Made by a program: the position numbers and the translations under genes
Notes under the pieces: generated by a model
The model's input: the letters and a program-made list of their open reading frames with translations, nothing else
Told to the model about the DNA's origin: nothing
Database searches by the model: none
Part shown: in pieces, positions 38,157 to 45,255 of the stretch
Layout: each line of letters begins with the position of its first letter
Position numbering within the stretch: the stretch's first letter is position 1
Origin: CAYLUN01 sp964386865
GTDB lineage: Bacteria; Verrucomicrobiota; Kiritimatiellia; RFP12; UBA1067
Length of the DNA stretch: 46,193 bases
Assembly (NCBI GenBank): GCA_964386865.1
Contig: CAYLUN010000042.1
Span: 1 to 46,193, forward strand
Reading direction: 5' to 3'

Positions 38157-39350
38157 CTACAACTCGGGCACGGGCGGCACGACCAGCGGCATCCACTTGG
38201 CGGGGGGCGGCAGCCCGTCCTCGGGAGCGGCCGTGTTTCGGAGGGCCGTATCCACGAAGGCGACTGCGCGAAGGCCCTCATCAATCCGGGCGAAACAAAG
38301 CCCTCCGTCGCGCTGGGCGGCCTTCTTCGGGGCATCTAGGAAGGCGGCGAACGACCGGTACGATTCGGCGAGAGCTGCGATGTAGGCCGCGTTGTTGCCG
38401 TAAGGGCTGGGCGACACGGGCGGCGGCGGGTCGCCGGCGGGCGTGCCGCCCGTAAAGGTCTGCTGGGAGCCGTCCGGAGCGCGCAGCGTCAGCGCGTCGG
38501 GCTGGGCCTGTGACCACAATACGGCGCCCTTGTCCCCGTAGACCTCGAGCGCGAGCCCCTGCCGGGCACCTGTCGCGATTTGGCTGCACAGGAAGGCGCC
38601 GCGCGCGCCGCCGGTGAAGCGAACGAGGACGCTGCTGTCGTCGTCGAGCACGCGGCCGGCGACTGTGGCGCGCGTGTCGGCGCACAGCTCGCTGACGCAG
38701 AGCCCGGTGACCCACTCCGTCAGGTAGAGGCAGTGCACGCCCAGATCGATGAGGCTGCCGGCAGGGCCGCACCGGCGCGGGTCCGCACGCCAGCCGGCCT
38801 GCTTGTTGCCCGCCGTCTCGAGGCGCTGGGCCATCCAGCCGAGTTCGAACGACGCGACGACCTTGCGGACGTTGCCGACGGCTTTGTCAGCCTGGATCAG
38901 CGCTTTCGCGCGCTGGAGCATGGGGTAACCCGCATAGACAAAGGCAATGCCGTACGCCAGCCCGCAGCTCTGCTGCTTGCGGGTGAGGTTGAGCGCCTCG
39001 TCCATGTTACAGGTGAACGGCTTCTCGCTGAACACCGGGAAGTTCGCGTCGATGGACGACATGGCCACCGGATAGTGCATCGTGTTCGGGGCCAGAACGG
39101 TCACAAAATCCATCCGCTCGCTCGCCGGCAGAGTGGCTTCGCGGCGGAACATGTCGCGGTACGTCCCATAGGAGCGCTTGGGCGGAAGGTTCAGCATTTT
39201 TCCGGTCTCGAACGAGCTGTGCCGGGTTGACCCGAATGCTCCGCAAACGAGTTCTACGCTGCCACTCTGCTCGATCGCCGCACGGTGGATGCTGCCCATG
39301 AACGATTCGGCCCCGCCGCCGACCATGCCGACACGTGTTTTCTTACTCAT
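38157..39350 (-). CDS. Gfo/Idh/MocA-family NAD(P)-dependent oxidoreductase
   Basis: 397 residues, cytoplasmic. An N-terminal Rossmann fold (RVGMVGGGAESFMG) carries the conserved FSEKPF lysine; the C-terminal alpha/beta domain has GSLIDLGVHCLYL with Asp and His of the active site. The family acts on sugars or cyclitols; the substrate is not evident. The Pro-rich segment GDPPPPVSPSPYG is part of an active-site lid in related proteins. The -10-like hexamers TATAAC and CATAAT lie ~50-60 bases upstream. The 103-base gap before it holds nothing else clear. Confidence 0.9.
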   Translation of the reverse strand: MSKKTRVGMVGGGAESFMGSIHRAAIEQSGSVELVCGAFGSTRHSSFETGKMLNLPPKRSYGTYRDMFRREATLPASERMDFVTVLAPNTMHYPVAMSSIDANFPVFSEKPFTCNMDEALNLTRKQQSCGLAYGIAFVYAGYPMLQRAKALIQADKAVGNVRKVVASFELGWMAQRLETAGNKQAGWRADPRRCGPAGSLIDLGVHCLYLTEWVTGLCVSELCADTRATVAGRVLDDDSSVLVRFTGGARGAFLCSQIATGARQGLALEVYGDKGAVLWSQAQPDALTLRAPDGSQQTFTGGTPAGDPPPPVSPSPYGNNAAYIAALAESYRSFAAFLDAPKKAAQRDGGLCFARIDEGLRAVAFVDTALRNTAAPEDGLPPPAKWMPLVVPPVPEL

Positions 39351-39461
39351 GCAATCACCCGAAACTTTCCAGAAACAACCCAGTCGCGTTCTGATTATGT
39401 TATAGTTTAAAGCAGAGCCTGAAGCAGAAGCAACACAAAAAGCGCGACTAGGCTTAATTTG

Positions 39462-40274
39462 TCACAGCTCCTGCAGGTTCAGGATACCGAACGCGGTCGC
39501 CAGGATGAGCTCATCGTCACCGTGCCCCTGCCAGTAGCCGCCGTTGGGGTCGCGCCGCTGGGCGTTGATCAGGCTTTGGGCCACGTCGCGCCGCCAGTCG
39601 AGCGCGACGCCGTCGCGCAGCAGGGCGCCGTTGCCGACGCGGTTGATCAGGCGGATGTCGAACCAGTTGCAGTAGGGGGGTCGACGGGAGAGCGCTTGCG
39701 GGTTAGCCGCCAACGCCCGGAGCGTGTGATCGGTCAGTTGATCGGAGGACGGCGGTCTCGTAGCGATTCCCGCCAGCCGGCGAGCGTCATCCCACACGTC
39801 GCGCCTGCAAAACGGCGCGTTGGTCGGCTGCACGTAGGCCTGGGACTCGCGGAAGAGCCGGCTCGCGAGATTCGTGCGCGTCGGCCAGTCTGAGACCACG
39901 CTGAGCAGGGCGATTATCCGCCAGGCGCGGTCATTGTCGGGGATCGCCTCCACCGGCGGGTGGCCGTCGAGCCAGACGGCGGCGCGGGCGATTGCGTCCG
40001 AATGCTGGCTTGCGCGGGCGGTCAGCGCGAGCAGGGCGACGGAGGTCCGCCAGGTGCGGCTGGTCTCTGAACCCCACGAGCCATCAGGGTTCTGACGCTC
40101 GGCAAGCCACGCCGTCGCGAGGTCGACGGCGTGGTTCAGCTCCTGGCGCGTCGAGACGTCCAGGGCCGCGCCGGGTTGGCGTATCGGGGTTACGCCGAGC
40201 TGGGCGTGTACCGCCAGGGCGGCTCCAAGACACGCGACCCAAAAAGCGTTCGGCATGGACAGAACGCATGGCAT
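39462..40274 (-). CDS. Secreted terpene-cyclase/prenyltransferase-fold-like protein
   Basis: 270 residues. GGAAGGAG supports ATG 40274 over the internal ATG at 40256. Signal peptide MPCVLSMPNAFWVACLGAALAVHA. The mature part has alpha/alpha-toroid features: ATAWLAERQNPDGSWGS, TSVALLALTARAS, AAVWLDGHPP, and a second QRRDPNGGYWQG near the end. This looks like squalene-cyclase/prenyltransferase repeats used as a scaffold; no catalytic DXDD motif is seen. It is divergent from the PP-loop gene, with ~76 bases between. Confidence 0.72.
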   Translation of the reverse strand: MPCVLSMPNAFWVACLGAALAVHAQLGVTPIRQPGAALDVSTRQELNHAVDLATAWLAERQNPDGSWGSETSRTWRTSVALLALTARASQHSDAIARAAVWLDGHPPVEAIPDNDRAWRIIALLSVVSDWPTRTNLASRLFRESQAYVQPTNAPFCRRDVWDDARRLAGIATRPPSSDQLTDHTLRALAANPQALSRRPPYCNWFDIRLINRVGNGALLRDGVALDWRRDVAQSLINAQRRDPNGGYWQGHGDDELILATAFGILNLQEL

Positions 40275-40350
40275 CGTCTATTCTCCTTCCCTCGTTTTGC
40301 GAGTAGGATAGCCTTTCGAAGGGCAAAAAGAAAGCGAATGTCTTGTGGGT

Positions 40351-41364
40351 ATGTCTTCGTCGATCACTGAGGGCGCTTCGCAGGCGCCGCGCGGCCGTGG
40401 CTTGAGCCTGTTGTCAGGGGGGCTCGACAGCCAGCTCGCGATCTGCGTGTTGCGGGAGCAGGGGCTGCACGTCGAGGCCGTCGTATTCGCGAGCCCGTTC
40501 TTCAAAATCGATGCGGCGAAACGGGCCGCCGAGAACCTGAAGGTTCCGCTGCACGTGGTGTCGTTCACGACGGACATTCTGGAATTGGTGAAGCATCCCC
40601 GCCACGGGTTTGGCGGCGCGCTGAACCCGTGCATCGACTGCCACGCGCGCATGATCCGCCGCGCGGGCGAGCTGATGGGGGAGAAGGGCTTTGACTTCGT
40701 GTCCACGGGCGAGGTCCTCAACCAGCGGCCGATGTCGCAGACGAGGCGCTCGCTCGAGACAGTCGCGAAAGACGCGGGGCTAGACGGGCGCCTGCTTCGG
40801 CCGCTGTGCGCGCAGCTGCTGGAGCCTACGCGGGTCGAGCTGGAGGGCCTGGTCGACCGCGCGCGCCTGCTCGGCCTGAACGGACGCTCGCGCAAGCCGC
40901 AGATGGAGCTGGCCAAGAGCTACGGGGTCGAGGAGTACCCCTCTCCGGCGGGCGGGTGCCTGCTGACGGAGAAAGGGTTCTGCCGCAAGCTGGCGGATCT
41001 GAAGAGCCACGAGGGCTTGGACGATGAGCGTCTGTCCTGGCTCTTGCTGTACGGCCGGCATTTCCGCCTGCCAAGCGGCGCGAAGTGCGCGGCCGGCAGG
41101 GACGCTCGCGATAACGCGGCGCTAAAGAAGATGGCGCGCGACGGCGACGTGCTGCTTCACACCGTCAACGTCCCCGGGCCGACAACGCTAATCCCCGGCG
41201 GCGGGAGCGAGGCCGATGTCGCGCTGGCGGCGGGCATTTGCGCGGCGTACGGGGACCACGGAGCCCGGGGCGAAGTGGTGGTCCGCATCGTCCGCGGCCC
41301 GGTCGCCGAGGAGCGGCCAGTTGCCCCCCTGCCCAAAGAGCAGTTCCAGAGCTGGATGCTCTGA
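40351..41364 (+). CDS. PP-loop ATPase (ThiI/MnmA-like) with NFACT-R-like C-terminal domain
   Basis: About 337 residues. The N-terminal PP-loop SLLSGGLDSQLA (residues ~20-31), NPCIDCHARM (CxxC) and EYPSPAGGCLLT with a further Cys are those of thiouridylase-type ATPases. The last ~100 residues (YGRHFRLPSGAKCAAGRDARDN ... VPGPTTLIPGGG) read as an NFACT-R RNA-binding domain, normally found in Rqc2/FbpA proteins. A predicted RNA-thiolation or ribosome-associated role follows from this pairing, which I recall as a known but uncharacterised architecture. Start: ATG 40351 or GTG 40345; neither has a good ribosome site. Confidence 0.82.
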   Translation: MSSSITEGASQAPRGRGLSLLSGGLDSQLAICVLREQGLHVEAVVFASPFFKIDAAKRAAENLKVPLHVVSFTTDILELVKHPRHGFGGALNPCIDCHARMIRRAGELMGEKGFDFVSTGEVLNQRPMSQTRRSLETVAKDAGLDGRLLRPLCAQLLEPTRVELEGLVDRARLLGLNGRSRKPQMELAKSYGVEEYPSPAGGCLLTEKGFCRKLADLKSHEGLDDERLSWLLLYGRHFRLPSGAKCAAGRDARDNAALKKMARDGDVLLHTVNVPGPTTLIPGGGSEADVALAAGICAAYGDHGARGEVVVRIVRGPVAEERPVAPLPKEQFQSWML

Positions 41365-41385
41365 GCCTGCTTGGTCGCCCGCCGC

Positions 41386-41400
41386 TCGCTCGGCGAGCGA
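41386..41400. other. Short hairpin between convergent genes
   Basis: TCGCTC-GGC-GAGCGA, a 6-bp stem in the 38-base gap between the PP-loop and FHA genes. It has no T-run on either side, so it is at best a weak terminator. Confidence 0.3.
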
Positions 41401-41402
41401 TG

Positions 41403-41879
41403 TCAGCCTTTCAAGAACACGTAAAGAAGGCCGGCGATCACCAACAGCAGCAGGACGATCACAGCGATCCAGATGCGGTTCGAGTTCGATTTCTTGACAA
41501 ACACTTTCGGCGTCTCGAGGTTCCGCTTCTGAGGGATGATGATCGTCGTGCGCGGGATAGAGTTGGGCTCGAGAAGTGCAGTCTGCGGGACGTCCTCGCC
41601 TTCGATCATGATGGGGATCTCGCCGACCTGAACGATGTCGTTGCGAAAGAGGGGCTTCTCTTTCACGAGCTCGGCGTTGACTTTCGTGCCGTTGGTCGAG
41701 CCCAGGTCGCGGAGCAGCAGCCCCTTGTCACTCTTCTCGATTTCGCAGTGGGTTCCCGACACTGAACCATCCTGAAGGATCCAGTCGTTCCCCTCTCTGC
41801 GCCCGATCCGCGTGAGAGGCAGTTCAAGCGATATGCGCTGACCCTTCAGCGGCCCGTCCATTACAGTCAAACATGCCAT
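41403..41879 (-). CDS. FHA-domain protein with C-terminal membrane anchor
   Basis: 158 residues. An FHA domain (about 1-95) with RIGRREGNDWIL, DGSVSGTHCEI and DLGSTNGTKVN binds phosphothreonine peptides. A linker follows, then one TM helix (IWIAVIVLLLLVIAGLLYVFL) at the extreme C-terminus, so it is a tail-anchored protein with FHA facing the cytoplasm. GAGGTG precedes the ATG. It has its own strong promoter. No Ser/Thr kinase gene is in the window. Confidence 0.92.
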   Translation of the reverse strand: MACLTVMDGPLKGQRISLELPLTRIGRREGNDWILQDGSVSGTHCEIEKSDKGLLLRDLGSTNGTKVNAELVKEKPLFRNDIVQVGEIPIMIEGEDVPQTALLEPNSIPRTTIIIPQKRNLETPKVFVKKSNSNRIWIAVIVLLLLVIAGLLYVFLKG

Positions 41880-41912
41880 AATTCAACACCTCTATTCACG
41901 ATCAATGCTATA

Positions 41913-41941
41913 AGTTTAATAAGGCTTAGGGCTTATGTCAA
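41913..41941 (-). promoter_or_regulatory. Strong promoter of the FHA gene
   Basis: Minus strand: perfect -35 TTGACA (41936-41941), 17-base spacer, -10 TAAACT (41913-41918), leader ~27 bases to ATG 41879. It lies in an AT-rich gap just downstream of era. Confidence 0.65.
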
Positions 41942-41961
41942 CGACGAGCTATCATTTCTTA

Positions 41962-42894
41962 TCAACGATCACCCGCATAGCCCATTTGCTGGAGGAGCCA
42001 GAAGTTCTTCATCCAGTCCTTCTCAACCTTGACCCAAAGCTCGAGCTGAACCTTGACCCCGTAAATATCGGACAGCTCGGGCTCCGCGCATTCGCGCACG
42101 TACTTCAACGTGCGGCCTTTGGGGCCGATCACGATGCCCTTCTGGGAGGCGCGGAGGACGAAGATCGTGGCTGAAACCGACCAGGCTTTGGGCGTCTCGT
42201 CGATCGCGTCAATCCGGATACCCAGCTCGTGGGGCAGCTCGTCGTGCAGGCGTGCGAGAAACTTCTCGCGGATCACATCGGCGATCGCCAATTTGCGCGG
42301 GTAGTCGGTCACGATGTCTTCGGGGAAGAGGTAGCTGTCCGAGGGCTGAGCCAGCGCGAACAGGCGGTCGATGAGCTCCACGGCGCCCGCCGGGTGGATG
42401 GCGGATGTCTTGACCCATGTGGCCTCGCGCTGGATCTGCTTCTCCTTCTGGATGCTCTGCCACAGGTCGAGAAAGGCGGCTTCGTAAAAGGGCGAGGCGT
42501 CGGACTTGTTGAGCGCGAAAACGACCGGCTGCTCGGCGAAAAGGGCCCGCCGCATCCAACCGTCATCCTCGAGGTGCGGGCGGCTGTTCCCGTCGAACAC
42601 GATGAGCAGGACATCCACGCCCGCGGAAGCCTGCCGGGCCATCCGGTTCATCAGCGTTCCGAGCGTGCTTTCAGACTTGTGCAGCCCGGGCGTGTCGAGA
42701 AAGACCAGCTGCCCCCGATCCTCGGTGAGGATTCCGCGAATCGTGTTGCGCGTGGTCTGCACCACGGGGCTGACGATGCTGATCTTCTCGCCCACCATGC
42801 GGTTGAGCAGCGTGGACTTGCCAGAGTTGGTGCGGCCGACGATGCCGACTACGGCGCAGCGTCGTCCGCCGGGTGCGGGAATAGGTTCGCTCAT
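41962..42894 (-). CDS. era: GTPase Era
   Basis: 310 residues. G1 GRTNSGKST, effector region VQTTRNTIRGI, G3 DTPGLHK, G4 NKSD, G5 TSAIHP, then a KH domain with VIGPKGRTLKYV. Era binds the 3' end of 16S rRNA in 30S maturation. ATG 42894 overlaps the pfk stop (ATGA); longer frames upstream are antisense-like readings of pfk. Transcription is therefore from the pfk promoter. Confidence 0.95.
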   Translation of the reverse strand: MSEPIPAPGGRRCAVVGIVGRTNSGKSTLLNRMVGEKISIVSPVVQTTRNTIRGILTEDRGQLVFLDTPGLHKSESTLGTLMNRMARQASAGVDVLLIVFDGNSRPHLEDDGWMRRALFAEQPVVFALNKSDASPFYEAAFLDLWQSIQKEKQIQREATWVKTSAIHPAGAVELIDRLFALAQPSDSYLFPEDIVTDYPRKLAIADVIREKFLARLHDELPHELGIRIDAIDETPKAWSVSATIFVLRASQKGIVIGPKGRTLKYVRECAEPELSDIYGVKVQLELWVKVEKDWMKNFWLLQQMGYAGDR

Positions 42895-44261
42895 GGTGCG
42901 GCTCCGTTGTTGTGGCCGTTGGCGTGCGGGCCGGCGGCGAAGTAGGCGGTTTGCCCGGTCAGGTCGAGGACTGCTCGCCAGAGGTCGCTGTTGAGGTTGA
43001 CCTTCTGCCGCTCGATGGTGGCCAGGCGGATCGGAACCAGCGTGTACCAATCGCCCTGGTTGCCGACGACGCAATTCGTGCGCCCGGCCATCGCCGCGTG
43101 GACGGCGTTGCGCGCGAGCATGTAGCAGCGGATCGCGTCTGTGCCCTTCGCCGGGACGCTGCGAATGGTGTAGCTGGGGTCGAAATACTTGACGGACGCC
43201 TCGCGCTTCGCCGCCTTAAAGTGCCCGGTGATGCGCTGCCGCAGATACTCGCCGATGTCCTTCTTGAGCACGTTTCCGGAGGCGTCTCTGCGCTCGGGCT
43301 CATCGGCGATGTGCCGCTGTCCAGCCCCCTCGGCGACGACGACCACCGCGTGGTCCTTGCCGGAGTCGAAGCGCCGCTCGAGGGAGGCCAGCAGCCCGTG
43401 GGCGCCGTCCAGTTCGAAATCAAGCTCGGGGATCAGGCAGAAGTTCACCACGGGGTTGGCCAGCGTGGCGTAGGCGGCAATGAAGCCCGAGTCGCGGCCC
43501 ATGAGCTTGACGAGCCCGATGCCGTTGAAGGTCCCTTTGGCCTCGGTGTGGGCCGCCTGAATGATCGGCGTGGACTCGCAGACCGCGGTCTCAAAGCCGA
43601 AGCTGCGACCCACGAAATGCAGGTCGTTGTCGATGGTCTTAGGGATGCCGATCACGCTGATGGCGAGGCGCCGCCGCTTGCACTCCTCTGAGATGTCGCG
43701 CGCGCCGCGCAGCGAGCCGTCCCCGCCAATGCAGAACAGCAGGTTGATGTTCATGCGGGCTAGCGTGTCGACGATCTCGCCTGTGTCCTGCTGCCCGCGA
43801 GAAGAGCCCAGTATGGTGCCGCCGTTCTCATGAATGGTGTCGACCGTGTCGGTGTCGAGCAAGAGCGGCTCGTAGCCGAAGCGGGGAATCAGGCCCGCGT
43901 AGCCGTAGCGGATGCCGTAGATCGTGCGGATGCCGTAGTCGCAGGTCAAAATCTCAACCAGCCCCTTGATGACATGGTTGAGGCCGGGGCACAGCCCCCC
44001 TGCGGTGACGATCCCGACGCGGCTCCAGGAGGGGTCGTGGAAGATCTTGTGGTGGGGCCCGGCGCGCTCGAACGACGGCGTGTGGCCGAGGCGCTCGGTC
44101 GCGAGCCGCAGCTGCGTGACGTTCTCGGTGATCAGGATGCGCTCGTCGTCCTCGATGAAGTCGCGGTTGCGTATGGGTGATTCAATCTTGCACTCGCCGA
44201 GACGCTCCACGTTGAGCGTGTATTCGGTCGGTTCAGAGAAGATTTTTTCGATGATCGTCAA
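42891..44261 (-). CDS. 6-phosphofructokinase, plant/trypanosome-like ATP-type group
   Basis: 456 residues from TTG 44261, chosen because AAAGGAGG lies 6-7 bases upstream and a near-consensus promoter sits further upstream; the frame reaching 44330 would begin upstream of the transcription start. It phosphorylates fructose-6-phosphate. Seen: TAGGLCPGLN, GSSRGQQD, FCIGGDGSLRGA, GIPKTIDND, KLMGRDSGFIA, VVVVAEGAGQ. GGDGS (Gly at the phosphoryl-donor site) with Lys in PKTIDND is the ATP-type residue pair of the plant/trypanosome clade; PPi enzymes carry Asp in GGDD. The donor assignment is from that rule. Coupled to era by a 4-base overlap. Confidence 0.9.
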   Translation of the reverse strand: MTIIEKIFSEPTEYTLNVERLGECKIESPIRNRDFIEDDERILITENVTQLRLATERLGHTPSFERAGPHHKIFHDPSWSRVGIVTAGGLCPGLNHVIKGLVEILTCDYGIRTIYGIRYGYAGLIPRFGYEPLLLDTDTVDTIHENGGTILGSSRGQQDTGEIVDTLARMNINLLFCIGGDGSLRGARDISEECKRRRLAISVIGIPKTIDNDLHFVGRSFGFETAVCESTPIIQAAHTEAKGTFNGIGLVKLMGRDSGFIAAYATLANPVVNFCLIPELDFELDGAHGLLASLERRFDSGKDHAVVVVAEGAGQRHIADEPERRDASGNVLKKDIGEYLRQRITGHFKAAKREASVKYFDPSYTIRSVPAKGTDAIRCYMLARNAVHAAMAGRTNCVVGNQGDWYTLVPIRLATIERQKVNLNSDLWRAVLDLTGQTAYFAAGPHANGHNNGAAP

Positions 44262-44294
44262 CGAAGCGCCTCCTTTCAAGCAGCGATTGGTGAG

Positions 44295-44323
44295 AGTATA
44301 CGTCGATTCGCCACCAAGGTCAA
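44295..44323 (-). promoter_or_regulatory. Strong promoter of pfk-era
   Basis: Minus strand: -35 TTGACC (44318-44323, 5 of 6), 17-base spacer, -10 TATACT (44295-44300, 5 of 6). Transcription start near 44288, leader ~27 bases to TTG 44261. Confidence 0.75.
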
Positions 44324-44373
44324 TTGACACAAGCCCCGTTTTTTGATTAACTTCACCCTCATTTGACGACTAT

Positions 44374-44449
44374 TGGACCATAGCTCAGTCGGTAGAGCAC
44401 GACACTTTTAATGTTGGGGTCGTGGGTTCGAATCCCACTGGTCCAACCA
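44374..44449 (+). tRNA. tRNA-Lys (anticodon UUU)
   Basis: Full cloverleaf: acceptor TGGACCA/TGGTCCA, TA at 8-9, D arm GCTC...GAGC, anticodon stem CGACA/TGTTG with loop CTTTTAA (anticodon TTT), 5-base variable loop, T arm GTGGG-TTCGAAT-CCCAC, discriminator A and an encoded CCA end (44447-44449). Confidence 0.97.
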
Positions 44450-44451
44450 TC

Positions 44452-44693
44452 TTACGGTTGATAAAAAATACGGTTCAAAACGGGTGTGATGTTTGCGCTG
44501 GGGGGCGAAGCTGCGCTGAGCCGCACCTGATCCGCCGCCGCCTTGTCGGCCGTGACCTTGTCCGTAGCAGCCGCTTGATCCGCAGCGGCTTTGTCTGCAA
44601 TCGCTTCCGATCCGCCTCCCTCCACGTCTCCGACGGCTCGAAGCGGACGCGTGGCAGCGGCAGCCTGCGTCCGGTTATGTCGTAGTGGGTCAT
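44452..44693 (-). pseudogene. Frameshifted gene for an ~80-residue protein with AADK repeats
   Basis: A good ribosome site (AGGAGA) precedes ATG 44693, which opens MTHYDITGRRLPLPRVRFEP. After SETWREAD the sensible reading moves to another frame, giving an Ala/Asp/Lys repeat (AIADKAAADQAAATDKVTAD) and an end NRIFYQP with TAA at 44452-44454. The 242 bases are one short of 81 codons; adding one base near 44600-44612 joins both halves. The break is a real mutation or a sequencing error. The stop lies 2 bases from the tRNA-Lys 3' end on the opposite strand. Family unknown. Confidence 0.6.
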
Positions 44694-44760
44694 GGGATTC
44701 TCCTGATGATTTTTGGACAGGATGACAGGATGGAATAGGATGGGGTCGTCCCACACTTAA

Positions 44761-45180
44761 TCGGGTACGCGTAGTCGCCCTGCCTTAGTCGGATTGTCCG
44801 CGCGCTTGACGCTCGTGGTGAAGAACCTGCCGGGCGCGGGAGCGGATGTCAAGTGGGGGAGTTCGTCCAAGGCGTTCTCCAAGGCCGAGCTGGAGGCGGG
44901 CGTGAACCTGGCCGACGCGTTCCTGGACAATCCGTTTTCGGCGCCGTTCGCCGCGCTGGAGCGCGTTGTGGCGGACAAGCAAAGCCGCGAAACGCGGGCG
45001 ATCAAAGGCCTGATCACGAATTTCCGCGGCCTGGAGGCTGACTTTCCGGGCGATGCTGAGTTCGCCCGCGCGCTGGGCACGCTGAGGAGCAAGATGATGG
45101 AGCGCTGCGCGCAGGATGCGGCGCAGGCGCGTGCCGCGGTCAAGCCGGTGACCCACACGATCGAAATCAATTCGCGGTGA
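44761..45180 (+). pseudogene. 5'-truncated remnant resembling the C-terminus of an SGNH/GDSL-type hydrolase
   Basis: A frame open from 44761 (after TAA 44758-44760) and ending with TGA at 45180. From TTG 44794 the reading (RLTLVVKNLPG, DVKWGSSSKAFSKAELEAGVNLADAFLDNPF, KPVTHTIEINS) resembles the C-terminal beta/helix tail of secreted SGNH hydrolases from PVC bacteria. No catalytic GDSL block, signal peptide or ribosome site is present upstream, so the front of the gene is missing. The first ~10 codons look non-coding. The assignment is from memory of the pattern and needs a search. Confidence 0.5.
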
Positions 45181-45255
45181 ACGGGCGCGGCATCGGTACC
45201 GAACCGTAGGCGGTTAGCCGACTGCTTGTGACGGGCGGGCAGCGTGCTCTTTTTC

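Noticed and set aside
39372..39453. 7-bp inverted repeat AGTCGCG / CGCGACT
   Set aside because: Arms are ~60 bases apart with no T-run; probably chance.
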